The position numbers and the translations under genes were made by a program. The notes beneath the pieces are model-generated. The model searched no databases and was not told where the DNA came from. It worked only from the letters and a program-made list of their open reading frames with translations. Shown one piece after another: positions 25,793-33,992 of a stretch of DNA of 64,000 nt. Each line of letters starts with the position of its first letter. Position 1 is the stretch's first letter. This stretch comes from Bradyrhizobium prioriisuperbiae (GTDB lineage: Bacteria; Pseudomonadota; Alphaproteobacteria; Rhizobiales; Xanthobacteraceae): positions 4,576,501 to 4,640,500 of the forward strand of contig NZ_CP135921.1 of the NCBI RefSeq assembly GCF_032397745.1, given 5' to 3'.

Positions 25793-26827
25793 ATGAGGCT
25801 TGCTATGAAACGATTTGGCATGAAACGATCTGGCGCGATGCGACTCGATCGCGCCGCATCTTGCGTGCTGGCGGCGCTTGTCGCCACGACGGCGATGGCG
25901 CTGACGACGGCCGCTCGCGCGAGCGATTATCCCAATCGTCCCGTCAAACTCGTGGTGCCGTATCCCGCGGGCGGTCCCACCGATATCTTCGGTCGCACGG
26001 TAGCGGATTTCCTGGCGAAGGATCTCAAGCAGGCCGTGGTGGTGGAGAACAAGCCCGGCGCCCAGGGCGCGATCGGCGCGGAGGCGGCGGCGCGCGCCGA
26101 GCCCGATGGCTACACCCTGTTCGCCGCCGCCGGCTCGATCATCGTGATCAATCCGCTGCTGTACAAGAAGCTGCCCTACGATGCGGTCAAGGATTTCCGC
26201 ATGGTGTCGCTGATGACGGAGGTGCCCGTCGTCATGGAGGTCAATCCGTCGGTGCCGGCCAGGACGGTCGCCGAATTCGTCGCCTATGCCAAGGCCAATC
26301 CCGGCAAGCTCAATTTCGGCTCCTCGGGCACCGGCGGCACGCTGCATATGGCGGGGGAAATGTTCAAGCAGATGGCCGGCATCGACATGGTCCACGTGCC
26401 CTACAAAGGCGTGGCGCCGGCGTTGACCGATCTGTTGTCGGGGCAGGTCAACGTGATGTTCGACACACTCAGCACCTCGCTGCCGCATATCAACGCCGGC
26501 GCGCTGCGTCCGCTCGGCGTCACCTCGGCGGAGCCGGTGCCGGACCTGCCGAACGTTCCGACCATCGCTGCGAGCGGCTATCCGGACTACAGCGTGAGGG
26601 TCTGGTACGGCGTGGCGGTGCCGGCGAAGACGCCGGACGACGTGGTGCAGAAACTCACCGCGAGCCTTGATCGCGCCCTCGGGGAGGCGGCGTTCCGTGC
26701 CACGCTGGAAAAGGTCGGCTATGTGGTGTTCAAGCCGCGCAGCAGCGAGGCGATTGCGAAGTTCGTCGACGAGGACCGCGCGCGCTGGAGCAGCGTGGTG
26801 AAGACGCAGAAGATCTCGCTGGACTGA
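25793..26827 (+). CDS. Bug-family (TctC) solute-binding protein
   Basis: A 344-residue periplasmic receptor of the Bug family (YPNRPVKLVVPYPAGGPTDIFGR, PDGYTLFAAAGS). The signal peptide is unusually long (about 42 residues, ending AARA) because of Met-rich basic repeats MKRFG-MKRSG, encoded by a 15-bp tandem duplication at 25805-25834. AGGAGG ends nine bases before the ATG at 25793; an ATG at 25784 abuts the SD and is unlikely to be used. Translation from inside the duplicated part is possible. It is a second orphan receptor, next to the CoA-transferase. Confidence 0.88.
   Translation: MRLAMKRFGMKRSGAMRLDRAASCVLAALVATTAMALTTAARASDYPNRPVKLVVPYPAGGPTDIFGRTVADFLAKDLKQAVVVENKPGAQGAIGAEAAARAEPDGYTLFAAAGSIIVINPLLYKKLPYDAVKDFRMVSLMTEVPVVMEVNPSVPARTVAEFVAYAKANPGKLNFGSSGTGGTLHMAGEMFKQMAGIDMVHVPYKGVAPALTDLLSGQVNVMFDTLSTSLPHINAGALRPLGVTSAEPVPDLPNVPTIAASGYPDYSVRVWYGVAVPAKTPDDVVQKLTASLDRALGEAAFRATLEKVGYVVFKPRSSEAIAKFVDEDRARWSSVVKTQKISLD
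25805..25834 (+). repeat. 15-bp tandem duplication in a signal peptide
   Basis: ATGAAACGATTTGGC (25805-25819) is followed at once by ATGAAACGATCTGGC (25820-25834), 14 of 15 bases identical. Translated it gives MKRFG-MKRSG in the basic part of the Bug signal peptide. The unit length equals that of the array at 26851-26955. Confidence 0.75.
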
Positions 26828-26850
26828 GCGTGTGAGGCCGTTGCGAGGCC

Positions 26851-26955
26851 AGGACTTCAGGTGCCGGGATTTCAGGTACCAAGACTTCAGGTACCAAGAT
26901 TTTTGAGACCAAGACACTTGGTACCAAGGCTCTTGGTACCAAGACGTTTTGATGA
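26851..26955. repeat. Degenerate 15-bp tandem repeat array, seven units
   Basis: Seven consecutive 15-base units fill 105 bases between the Bug receptor and the epimerase gene. Examples are AAGACTTCAGGTACC (26881), AAGACACTTGGTACC (26911) and AAGGCTCTTGGTACC (26926); the outer units are more degenerate. Most units end in GGTACC. Because 15 is a multiple of three, every frame reads a pentapeptide repeat, but no start or ribosome site supports translation. I regard it as a non-coding minisatellite. Confidence 0.75.
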
Positions 26956-27013
26956 CTCGAGGTCTTCCACATGACATCTTGGCACATCGTCCATCGCAGT
27001 GCTACATCGCCGC

Positions 27014-27871
27014 ATGACCGAAATCGATCTCCGCGCACTCGTCGTCGGCGGCACCGGCGTGGTCGGGCGTCATATGATGCACCACCTCGCCGTGCGCGGT
27101 TTTCAGCCGACCGGGCTGTCCCGTTCGGCCCGGATGGAGCCGGGCTGGATTCGAGGCAATGTCGCCGATCCCGGCGCATGGATCGACCAGTTGCAGCCTT
27201 GCCATACCGTCTATACGTCGGCATCGATTCCGTTGCTGGTGCCGGCAGTTTCCTGTTTCGCCGACAACGGCGTGCGCCGTATTGTCGGAATTTCCACGAC
27301 CAGCGTGCTCACCAAGCTGGAATCGGTGATTGCGGAAGAACGCGACGCTCTCGCGGGACTGGTGAAAGGCGAGGAAGAGTTCATTGCCGCCTGCGAGCGG
27401 CATGGCATCGGCTGGACCATCCTGCGGCCGACCCTGATTTATGACGAGGGCAGGGATGTCAATGTCACGCGGCTGGCAAACCTGATCCGGCGCTACGGGG
27501 TCATCCCGCTGGCCGGCCGGGGATCAGGCTTGCGTCAGCCGGTGCATGCCGAGGACCTCGCAATCGGCGCCATCGATGCGGCGGCGAGCGAGGCCGCAGT
27601 CAACCGCACCTATGTCGTCCCCGGCGGCGAGACCCTGACCTATCGCGAGATGGTCGGGCGGATCTTCGATGGTTTGGGGCGGCGGCGAAAGGTCGTGCCG
27701 GTGCCGGCGCCGCTGTGGCGCGCCGCGTTCAAGCTGGCGCAGCCGCTATTCCCCCGTGCCAATTTCGCGATGGGCGATCGCATGAGCAAGCACATGACGT
27801 TCGACGCCTCTGAGGCGCAACGCGACTTCAACTGGCGCCCGCGCGGTTTTCGTCCGCGCTTTACGGATTAG
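27014..27871 (+). CDS. NAD(P)-dependent epimerase/dehydratase-like protein
   Basis: A 285-residue extended-SDR protein. The Rossmann motif is LVVGGTGVVGRH (GxxGxxG). ILRPTLIYDEG and QPVHAEDLAIGAIDAA are typical of atypical-SDR/NDUFA9-like members that lack the YxxxK pair. I do not see a catalytic YxxxK, so it may be a non-catalytic or lipid/quinone-associated member. The ATG at 27014 is preferred; a GTG at 26999 is also in frame. It stands between the 15-bp repeat array and the IS element. Confidence 0.78.
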   Translation: MTEIDLRALVVGGTGVVGRHMMHHLAVRGFQPTGLSRSARMEPGWIRGNVADPGAWIDQLQPCHTVYTSASIPLLVPAVSCFADNGVRRIVGISTTSVLTKLESVIAEERDALAGLVKGEEEFIAACERHGIGWTILRPTLIYDEGRDVNVTRLANLIRRYGVIPLAGRGSGLRQPVHAEDLAIGAIDAAASEAAVNRTYVVPGGETLTYREMVGRIFDGLGRRRKVVPVPAPLWRAAFKLAQPLFPRANFAMGDRMSKHMTFDASEAQRDFNWRPRGFRPRFTD

Positions 27872-27927
27872 AGCGGAACAAAGTCAGGGTGAATCGGTCT
27901 TTTCCGCGTCCTCGGTTCACCTCTCCC

Positions 27928-27937
27928 CGCCTGCGGC
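27928..27937. repeat. Target site duplication, left copy
   Basis: CCGCCTGCGG directly precedes the left end of the IS4-family element. The identical 10 bases follow its right end at 29392-29401. Confidence 0.85.
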
Positions 27938-29391
27938 TCTCGTATGCACACATCTTGCCAGATGATTTGATCACTGATTCCGTGGGTTGTTCGATGATTC
28001 ACGGAGCGTTCGATGTCTGGACTGGAATTTGGCCTGGGGCGGTTCGGCGACCTGCGGCTGGAAAAAGGGGGGCGCGTTTGCACGCGGCGCTGGTCGACCG
28101 ACCGGGGTCGTGCATCCGCCGGCTGGGCGGGACGCGGGCCGGCGAGATGCAGTTTACGCGCTTTCTTCGCAATGGGTCGGTGACGGCGACAGCGATGGCT
28201 GAGCACGCGGCGGAGCGGACGGCGGCGCGAGTTGCAGGGCGCGATGTTTTGGTCGTGCAGGATACGAGCGAGCTTGCGTTGGGAGGTCGTCGTGCCAAGG
28301 CCAATGGCTACGGTCCGGTGGGAAAAGGCGGGGCGCTGCGTGGGCTGTTGCTGCACGCGGTTTTAGCGGTGGATGCCGGTACCGGTGCGGTGTTGGGCCT
28401 CGTCGATGCGCCGGTGAGGAACCGCAGCGGCGGCAAGGTCAAATCCCGCCGATCGCGGACGACGGCGCAGAAGGAATCGCAGCGCTGGCTCGATGGGACG
28501 GCGCGTGCCGGTGCGGTGCTGGCAGCGGCGCGGAGCATCACTGGCGTATCGGATCGGGAAAGCGACATCTACGAGCACTTCGTGCAATGTCCGGCCAACA
28601 TGCATCTGATCGTGCGGGCGTGCCAGAATCGACGGATTGAAGCCGACGATGAGGAGCAGACGAGGCTGCTGTTCGCGCACGTTGACAGCCTGCCCGAACA
28701 AGGCCGCTTTAGCGTTGAAATCCCGGCGGCTCCGGGACGGGCGGCGCGCACGGGCGAACTGGCTGTCCGCTTTGGCCGCGTCGAGTTGCGCAGGCCGCTG
28801 CATGGCGCCTCTGATCTGCCGCCCGCGACCACGGTGAGCGTTGTCGATGTCCGCGAAACCTCGGCAACTGAGGGCGAAAAGCCGATCCATTGGCGGTTGC
28901 TGACGACGCACACGGTCAGGAGCCTTGCCGATGCGCAAAGGATCGTCGGCCTCTATCGGATGCGCTGGGTCATTGAAGAATACTTCCACACCATCAAGAC
29001 CGCAGGCTTCAGCATCGAACAGGCCGATATCGCCGACCCCGAAGTCATGATCAAGCTGGTCGCGGCCATCGCCATCGCGGCAGTCACGGTGATGCAACTT
29101 GTCAAAGCTCGCGACGGTACCACCGATCAAAGCCTGCTCGAGGCCTTCGAACCAGCCGATCAACCAATCCTGGAGGCCGTCTCGGCCCGCCTGGAAGGCA
29201 AAACCGCACGCCAACAGAACCCGCATCCGAAGGGATCGCTCGCCTTCGCCGCATGGGTCATCGCTCGTCTCGGCGGCTGGACCGGTTACTATGATAAACC
29301 TGGTCCAAAAACCATGCGTCGGGGTCTCGACGACTTCCAGCGCATCAAATACGGCACCACCTTGAGGCTCCAAGATGTGTGAATCGGAGAG
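27938..29391 (+). mobile_element. IS4-family insertion sequence, 1454 bp
   Basis: A complete element. Left end CTCTCGTATGCACACATCTTG and the inverted right end (reverse complement CTCTCCGATTCACACATCTTG) match at 18 of 21 positions. It is flanked by a 10-bp direct duplication (CCGCCTGCGG), within the range reported for IS4-family insertions. Removing the element and one duplication restores the palindromic repeat CTCTCCCCGCCTGCGGGGAGAG, which has relatives at 32338 and 49276. The only gene inside is the transposase, which has a frameshift. The intact ends and perfect duplication suggest a recent insertion. Confidence 0.9.
28013..29382 (+). pseudogene. IS4-family transposase with a frameshift
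   Basis: The DDE transposase reads MSGLEFGLGRFGDLRLEK from the ATG at 28013 (GGAG upstream), then the frame changes by -1 at a run of five A and six G (28062-28072). After it the reading continues RGARLHAALVDRPGSCI... to the TGA at 29380-29382. The catalytic parts are intact: QDTSEL (first Asp), SDRESDIYEHF (second Asp) and YRMRWVIEEYFHTIK, a perfect Y-x2-R-x3-E-x6-K IS4 signature. About 456 residues would result after a -1 shift. It is either an inactivating one-base loss, a sequencing error in the homopolymer, or programmed frameshifting. The stop lies inside the right terminal repeat. Confidence 0.8.
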
Positions 29392-29401
29392 CCGCCTGCG
29401 G
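29392..29401. repeat. Target site duplication, right copy
   Basis: CCGCCTGCGG, identical to 27928-27937, directly after the right IS end. The palindromic repeat that was the target continues from here (GGAGAGGGAGCGCGC) to about 29440. Confidence 0.85.
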
Positions 29402-29505
29402 GGAGAGGGAGCGCGCATCCGTTGCTGCAACGGTTCGACCCCACCCATTATGACAGATGATCGAACCAAATCTTATCATGCTGTTGAGTGTTCAGGGCAC
29501 TATCG

Positions 29506-30396
29506 TCACACGATCGGCACGCCGCCGGGGTGCTTGGCTTTCTCTTCCGGCTCGACGTGGATGTGGATGATCAGGTCCGGGATGTCCTTGTGAAGCGCGG
29601 CTTCGATCTGGTCGCACAAGGCATGCGACTCGGAGACGGTCATGGTGCCGGGGACCACCAGGTGAAATTCGATGAAGGTGGCGCGCCCGGCGTGCCGGGT
29701 GCGCAGATCGTGGGCCTCCAGCGCGCCGTTGGCATGGGTCGAGATGATGTTGCGGACGCGGGCCAGCGTTTCCGGCGGCGTGGCCTCGTCCATCAGCCCG
29801 CCGATCGATTCGCGCATCAGCTTCCAGCCCGCCCACAGAATGTTCAGCGCCACCAGCGCCGCGAGCAGTGGATCGAGCTGCAGCCAGCCGGTCATGGCCG
29901 TCAGTCCGACACCGATGATGACGCCGCCGGATGTGATGACGTCGGTCCACAGATGCTTGGCGTCGGCGACCAGCGCCGGTGATCGCCAGCGGCGGCCGTA
30001 TCGCAGCAGGATGGCGCACCATGCCGCATTGATCAGGCTTGCGGCCGCATTGACGATCAATCCCTCGAACGGAGCGTCGAGCGGTTTCGGCGCCAGAAAT
30101 CCATGATAGGCCTCGCGCAGGATGGAGAGCGAGGCGACGACGATCATCACGCCTTCGAGAATGGCGGACAGATACTCCGCCTTGTAGTGCCCGTAGGGAT
30201 GATTGGCGTCCGGTGGTTCGGCACTCAGCCGGACCGCGAAAAATGCGGCGATGGCGGTGGCGACATTGATGATGCTTTCCAGGGCGTCGGAATAAAGCGC
30301 AATGCTGCCGGTCAGATGGTACGCAAAATATTTGAGGCCGAGAACAAGCGCCCCGACGGCGATGCTGCCGAGGGCGAGCTTGAGAGTCCTGTCCAT
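29506..30396 (-). CDS. Cation diffusion facilitator (CDF) metal exporter
   Basis: A 296-residue CDF-family transporter with about six membrane helices in the first 200 residues and a cytosolic C-terminal metal-binding domain. Metal-site residues are seen in YSDALESIIN and VADAKHLWTDVITSGGV (the Asp/His pairs of the transport sites), plus the HPYGHYKAE loop. Family members export Zn, Fe, Co, Mn or Cd using the proton gradient. The start at 30396 is chosen because the first helix begins right after MDRTLKLALG; an upstream extension is basic and unlikely. Metal preference cannot be read. Confidence 0.88.
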   Translation of the reverse strand: MDRTLKLALGSIAVGALVLGLKYFAYHLTGSIALYSDALESIINVATAIAAFFAVRLSAEPPDANHPYGHYKAEYLSAILEGVMIVVASLSILREAYHGFLAPKPLDAPFEGLIVNAAASLINAAWCAILLRYGRRWRSPALVADAKHLWTDVITSGGVIIGVGLTAMTGWLQLDPLLAALVALNILWAGWKLMRESIGGLMDEATPPETLARVRNIISTHANGALEAHDLRTRHAGRATFIEFHLVVPGTMTVSESHALCDQIEAALHKDIPDLIIHIHVEPEEKAKHPGGVPIV

Positions 30397-30711
30397 GAAT
30401 CTATCTGCCGGGCAACGAAGGAGATGCAGCGACCGTGCGCCGTGGCGGGAGATAGCGGAGGGCGCCGCATGCGGCAACGATTATGTTCGCTATTGAGACT
30501 GACTTGCATCTTTTCAACAGCGCGGCCGCAGCCGGTGCTCCCAACGGCGCGCGCAGCATGTTTTGTTTCGCAAAAATCGATGAATTCGAAATTTTGACAT
30601 GCGCCTGCACGGGGTGGTCGGGTACCGGATTGAGAATGGTTCCACCGTTTCCGTGATTTTTCGCGCGATGGGCCGGTATGCCGCCGGCGGTTCGGCTGTT
30701 AAGCTGCCGGC
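30397..30711. other. Intergenic region without recognised feature
   Basis: This 315-base gap separates the divergent CDF and CYTH-CHAD genes and must hold both promoters. I see no clear operator palindrome, RNA gene or conserved small frame with a ribosome site. Confidence 0.5.
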
Positions 30712-32271
30712 ATGCCGTTGCCCACGGAAACCGAGATCAAGCTCGCGCTGCCGCCTGCCAAGGCACAGCAGCTGCAGCACATGCCGTTGCTGCGTGGGGT
30801 CAACGGGGCGACATCGCGTGCGACGCAGATCTCGACCTATTTCGACACCCGGCGCTTCAAGCTGAAACGCAAGGGCGTGATATTGCGCGTGCGTCGCAGC
30901 GGCGCGCAACACATTCAGACCATCAAGACAGAAGGCTTGGGCGTGGTCGACCGCCATGAGTGGGAGACCGAACTCGCCGGCGACGCGCCGGATTTCGCCG
31001 CCGCGCGCGGCACGGCGCTGGCGCCGCTCCTGACCAGGAAACTGCGCCGCAAGCTGCGGCCGGTGTTCGAGACCCGCGTGCGCCGCACGACCTATCCGCT
31101 GCAAACCAGGGACGCCGAGGTCGAAGTGACGCTCGACCGCGGCAAGATCGTTGCCGGCCGGCAATCGGCGCCGCTGTGCGAGATCGAGATCGAACTGAAG
31201 CGCGGCGACAAGAGCGACCTGTTCCGCGTGGCCCGCAGCGTCGCGCGCGCCACCGCCGCGGAACTCGCGATGAAGAGCAAGTCGCAGCGCGGTTACGAAC
31301 TGCTCGATGGCAATGATGCGCTGGCGGAAAAACCTGATGCGATCGTGCTCACGGCCGATCTGCCGGCGCGCGATGCATTTCGGCTGATCGCCGCGTCCTG
31401 CCTGAAGCAGGTGATCGGCAACAAGCGCGCGGTGCTGGCCGGGGACCCCGATGGTGTGCATCAGATGCGGATCGGATTGCGCCGCCTGCGCGCCGCGATA
31501 TCGCTGTTTTCGGATGTGCTGGAGCCCGACGAAACGCCGGCCATCAAGGCAAAATTGAAGTGGCTGACCGGCGAACTGAGCCCGGCGCGGGAGTTCGAGG
31601 TGTTTCTCACCCGCGTGGTCACGCCGGTGCGGCAGTTGCACACCCAGCTCGCGGGCATGCAGAGCCTGTCGCACGATCTCGCGGAACAACACCGCGCCGC
31701 GGTCGAACGTGCGCGCAAGGCGGTGGGCTCGGAGCGGTTTCGCACACTTGTGCTCGATGTCGCGGCGTGGTTGGAAACCGGCAGATGGCTCGATCCCGCC
31801 GACCTCGACGCGCGTGCGCGTGGCGATCAGCCGATCGGCGTTTTGGCCGCGGCGCAGATGACGCAGCGCTGGCGAAACATCCGCAAGCGGTCGCGGCTGC
31901 TGACCAGGCTCGATCCCTACCGGCGGCACAAGCTGCGGATCCAGGCCAAGAAGCTGCGTTATGCCGCGGAATTTTTCGAAACCGTATTTCCCGGCAAGAA
32001 GGCCGCGCGCCGCCGCAAGACGTTCCTCAGCGCGCTGCGCGGCATGCAGGATTGCCTCGGCGATCTCAACGACATCTCCGTGCATGAAGCCATGATGGCG
32101 GAGATCGCGGGCACCTCGAAAGCGCAGGGCAGCCCGCGCGGAGAGAGTCCAAAACGCGCTTATGTCGCCGGTCTGTTGAGCGGTCACGAAGACGCGCGCC
32201 TCGCCAGGGTCCTCGCGACGGCGAAAGGCGCCTGCAAGCAGCTTCAGAAGACGCGGCGGTTCTGGGGCTGA
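30712..32271 (+). CDS. CYTH and CHAD domain protein
   Basis: A 519-residue protein. The CYTH domain (about 5-205) starts with the ETEIK motif (Glu6, Glu8, Lys10, the ExExK signature), which binds triphosphates with divalent cations. The CHAD domain (about 215-510) is helical, with conserved His and basic residues (GDPDGVHQMRIGLRRLRAA, RRHKLRIQAKKLRYAAEFF). CHAD domains bind polyphosphate. Together they suggest an enzyme or scaffold acting on polyphosphate or inorganic triphosphate. No polyphosphate kinase gene is adjacent. No good ribosome site precedes the ATG. Confidence 0.9.
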   Translation: MPLPTETEIKLALPPAKAQQLQHMPLLRGVNGATSRATQISTYFDTRRFKLKRKGVILRVRRSGAQHIQTIKTEGLGVVDRHEWETELAGDAPDFAAARGTALAPLLTRKLRRKLRPVFETRVRRTTYPLQTRDAEVEVTLDRGKIVAGRQSAPLCEIEIELKRGDKSDLFRVARSVARATAAELAMKSKSQRGYELLDGNDALAEKPDAIVLTADLPARDAFRLIAASCLKQVIGNKRAVLAGDPDGVHQMRIGLRRLRAAISLFSDVLEPDETPAIKAKLKWLTGELSPAREFEVFLTRVVTPVRQLHTQLAGMQSLSHDLAEQHRAAVERARKAVGSERFRTLVLDVAAWLETGRWLDPADLDARARGDQPIGVLAAAQMTQRWRNIRKRSRLLTRLDPYRRHKLRIQAKKLRYAAEFFETVFPGKKAARRRKTFLSALRGMQDCLGDLNDISVHEAMMAEIAGTSKAQGSPRGESPKRAYVAGLLSGHEDARLARVLATAKGACKQLQKTRRFWG

Positions 32272-32635
32272 TCTGTCTGCGTCATAGGCAAACTTTCCCC
32301 TCTGCGTTGCACTTGCGCCGCACGGCGCGCCTCGGCTGGTTCACCTCGCCCGCTTGCGGGGAGAAGGAGCGCGCTGTCCGTTGCCGCAACACGTCACCCC
32401 AAACTCATCGTGGCGGATGTCGCTGACCGAGCCACCACGGCCCTGATTTTCTGTGCTTGTTATGTCGACGATCGCACGCGGATTTCTGCATCTCACCAGC
32501 GCATGCCGCGCGTTCCCCATTGTTGCCATCATGTTTCTGCGCGTGTCAGCTTGGTGTAAGCACAGGGACATAATGTCGCGTCATTCGCTGACCAGCGTCC
32601 GACTCGCGGGGAATTTGCTCCTGTGAGGGACGAAC
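32272..32635. other. Intergenic region with one palindromic repeat
   Basis: This 364-base gap holds a family C palindromic repeat at 32338-32394. The remaining bases, which should contain the promoter of the YXWGXW gene, show no other recognisable feature. Confidence 0.5.
32338..32394. repeat. Dispersed palindromic repeat, family C
   Basis: CACCTCGCCCGCTTGCGGGGAG followed by AAGGAGCGCGCTGTCCGTTGC. The same core surrounds the IS insertion (27915-27937 plus 29392-29440) and occurs twice in inverted order at 49276-49405. Confidence 0.6.
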
Positions 32636-33811
32636 ATGCGACATCTACGTCTAACGATTGCGCTTATGGCCGCGCTCGCGGTTCCACCTGCCGCCAAGGC
32701 CCAGCTTCTCGGCATCAGCATCACCATCGCGCCGCCGGTGCTGCCGGTGTACGAACAGCCGCCGATTCCGGCAGCGGGTTACATCTGGACGCCCGGCTAC
32801 TGGGCCTATGGTGCCGACGGATATTTCTGGGTTCCGGGCACCTGGGTGCAGCCGCCGACGGTCGGCCTGTTGTGGACGCCCGGCTACTGGGGCTGGCGAG
32901 ACGGTGTCTATGCCTGGAACGTCGGCTATTGGGGGCCGCGCATCGGATTCTATGGCGGCGTCAATTACGGCTTCGGCTACGGCGGTATCGGTTATGAAGG
33001 CGGCCATTGGGACAATGGCGTGTTCGCTTATAACCGCACCGTCAACAATTTCGGCGGCGTCTCGGTCACCAATGTCTACAACAAGACGGTGATCAACAAC
33101 GTCAGCGTCACGCGGGTCAGCTTCAACGGCGGCAGTGGCGGCACCAACGTGCAGCCGACCGCGCAGGAACAGGCGGCCGTGCACGATCACCACATCGCGC
33201 CCGCCGCCACACAGACCCAGCAGGAACATCTGGCCAGCACCAACCGCGCGCTGCTTGCGTCCGAAAATCATGGCCATCCGGCGATCGCGGCGACATCCAG
33301 GCCGGGCGAGTTCACCGGCCAGGGTGTTGTCGCTGCACACGAAGCCAAGCCGGGAGGCGTGCCTCCGTCAGCACCTGGCGCCAAGCCCTTGCCGGTGCCC
33401 GCGGCGGCTTCGAATGCCGCTCCCAATCCGGCTGCCAAGGCTGCCACTCCGCAGGCTGCGATCAATGCATCGGCGGGCAAGCCCGTCCAGAACAAGCCTG
33501 TCGCGAGCAACCCGCCGGCAACTGCGGGCGTGCCCGCTCAGCAGCATGCGACGACAAACAACGGTGCTCCTTCGGCTGCGCAAGCGAAGCCCATGAATCC
33601 GGCGTTGAATGCGGCGGCCAGGCCTGTTCCACCAGCGCCGCGCCCCGCTGTCGCCGCCGCGGCTCCAAGACCGATGCCGCATCCAGGCGTTCCGCAGGTC
33701 GCGCATCCGGCGCCGCATCAGCAGGTCGCAGCCGTGCGACGTCCGCCGCCACATCCCGCGCCGCATCCGCCAGCGCGACCAAAGGCTCCGCCGCATCCCG
33801 AAGGTCACTAG
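32636..33811 (+). CDS. Secreted YXWGXW-repeat protein with Pro/Ala tail
   Basis: A 391-residue exported protein. After a signal peptide ending AKAQ (about 23 residues) comes a Tyr/Trp/Gly-rich region with YXWGXW-like units (GYIWTPGYWAYG, LLWTPGYWGWRDG, AWNVGYWGP). Residues about 150-190 hold an Asn/Val-rich beta segment, and from about 230 the chain is low-complexity Pro/Ala/Lys/His, ending HPPARPKAPPHPEGH. Such proteins are widespread in Bradyrhizobium relatives and are thought to be cell-envelope proteins of unknown role. GAGGGA precedes the ATG. Confidence 0.8.
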   Translation: MRHLRLTIALMAALAVPPAAKAQLLGISITIAPPVLPVYEQPPIPAAGYIWTPGYWAYGADGYFWVPGTWVQPPTVGLLWTPGYWGWRDGVYAWNVGYWGPRIGFYGGVNYGFGYGGIGYEGGHWDNGVFAYNRTVNNFGGVSVTNVYNKTVINNVSVTRVSFNGGSGGTNVQPTAQEQAAVHDHHIAPAATQTQQEHLASTNRALLASENHGHPAIAATSRPGEFTGQGVVAAHEAKPGGVPPSAPGAKPLPVPAAASNAAPNPAAKAATPQAAINASAGKPVQNKPVASNPPATAGVPAQQHATTNNGAPSAAQAKPMNPALNAAARPVPPAPRPAVAAAAPRPMPHPGVPQVAHPAPHQQVAAVRRPPPHPAPHPPARPKAPPHPEGH

Positions 33812-33828
33812 GACGTTTTCCCGCGAAG

Positions 33829-33855
33829 CATCCCCCGGACTTGATCCGGGGGATG
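33829..33855 (+). terminator. GC-rich hairpin after the YXWGXW gene
   Basis: CATCCCCCGGA (33829-33839) pairs perfectly with TCCGGGGGATG (33845-33855) across a 5-base loop. It lies 17 bases after the stop codon. There is no T-run, so it may also be a short palindromic repeat. Confidence 0.45.
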
Positions 33856-33900
33856 TTCGCAATCTGCAGACACATATCTGCGGCCGTTCGCATCAGTTTT

Positions 33901-33920
33901 GAGGCGTTCTAGAATGCTTC
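33901..33920. promoter_or_regulatory. Palindrome upstream of TonB receptor
   Basis: GAGGCGTTCTAGAATGCTTC is an almost perfect palindrome around TTCTAGAA, 73 bases before the receptor start. Position and gene content suggest an iron-responsive operator (Irr or RirA type in this group), but I cannot match it firmly to a consensus. Confidence 0.4.
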
Positions 33921-33992
33921 AGTGACAAATCGGTCGCGCGTCGGCGCGGAGCCGGTACAACGCCCCAGGGATTGTTGGGGAGTTGAATTCAG

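Noticed and set aside
25460..26977. Minus-strand frame with KSWYL-like pentapeptide repeats
   Set aside because: The repeats come only from the 15-bp tandem array; the rest is antisense to the Bug receptor and CoA-transferase genes, with no ribosome site.
27889..28012. Upstream start for the IS transposase
   Set aside because: A start at 27889 lies outside the insertion element, before its left end and duplication. The ATG at 28013 with GGAG is inside the element and fits the IS4 N-terminus in the other frame.
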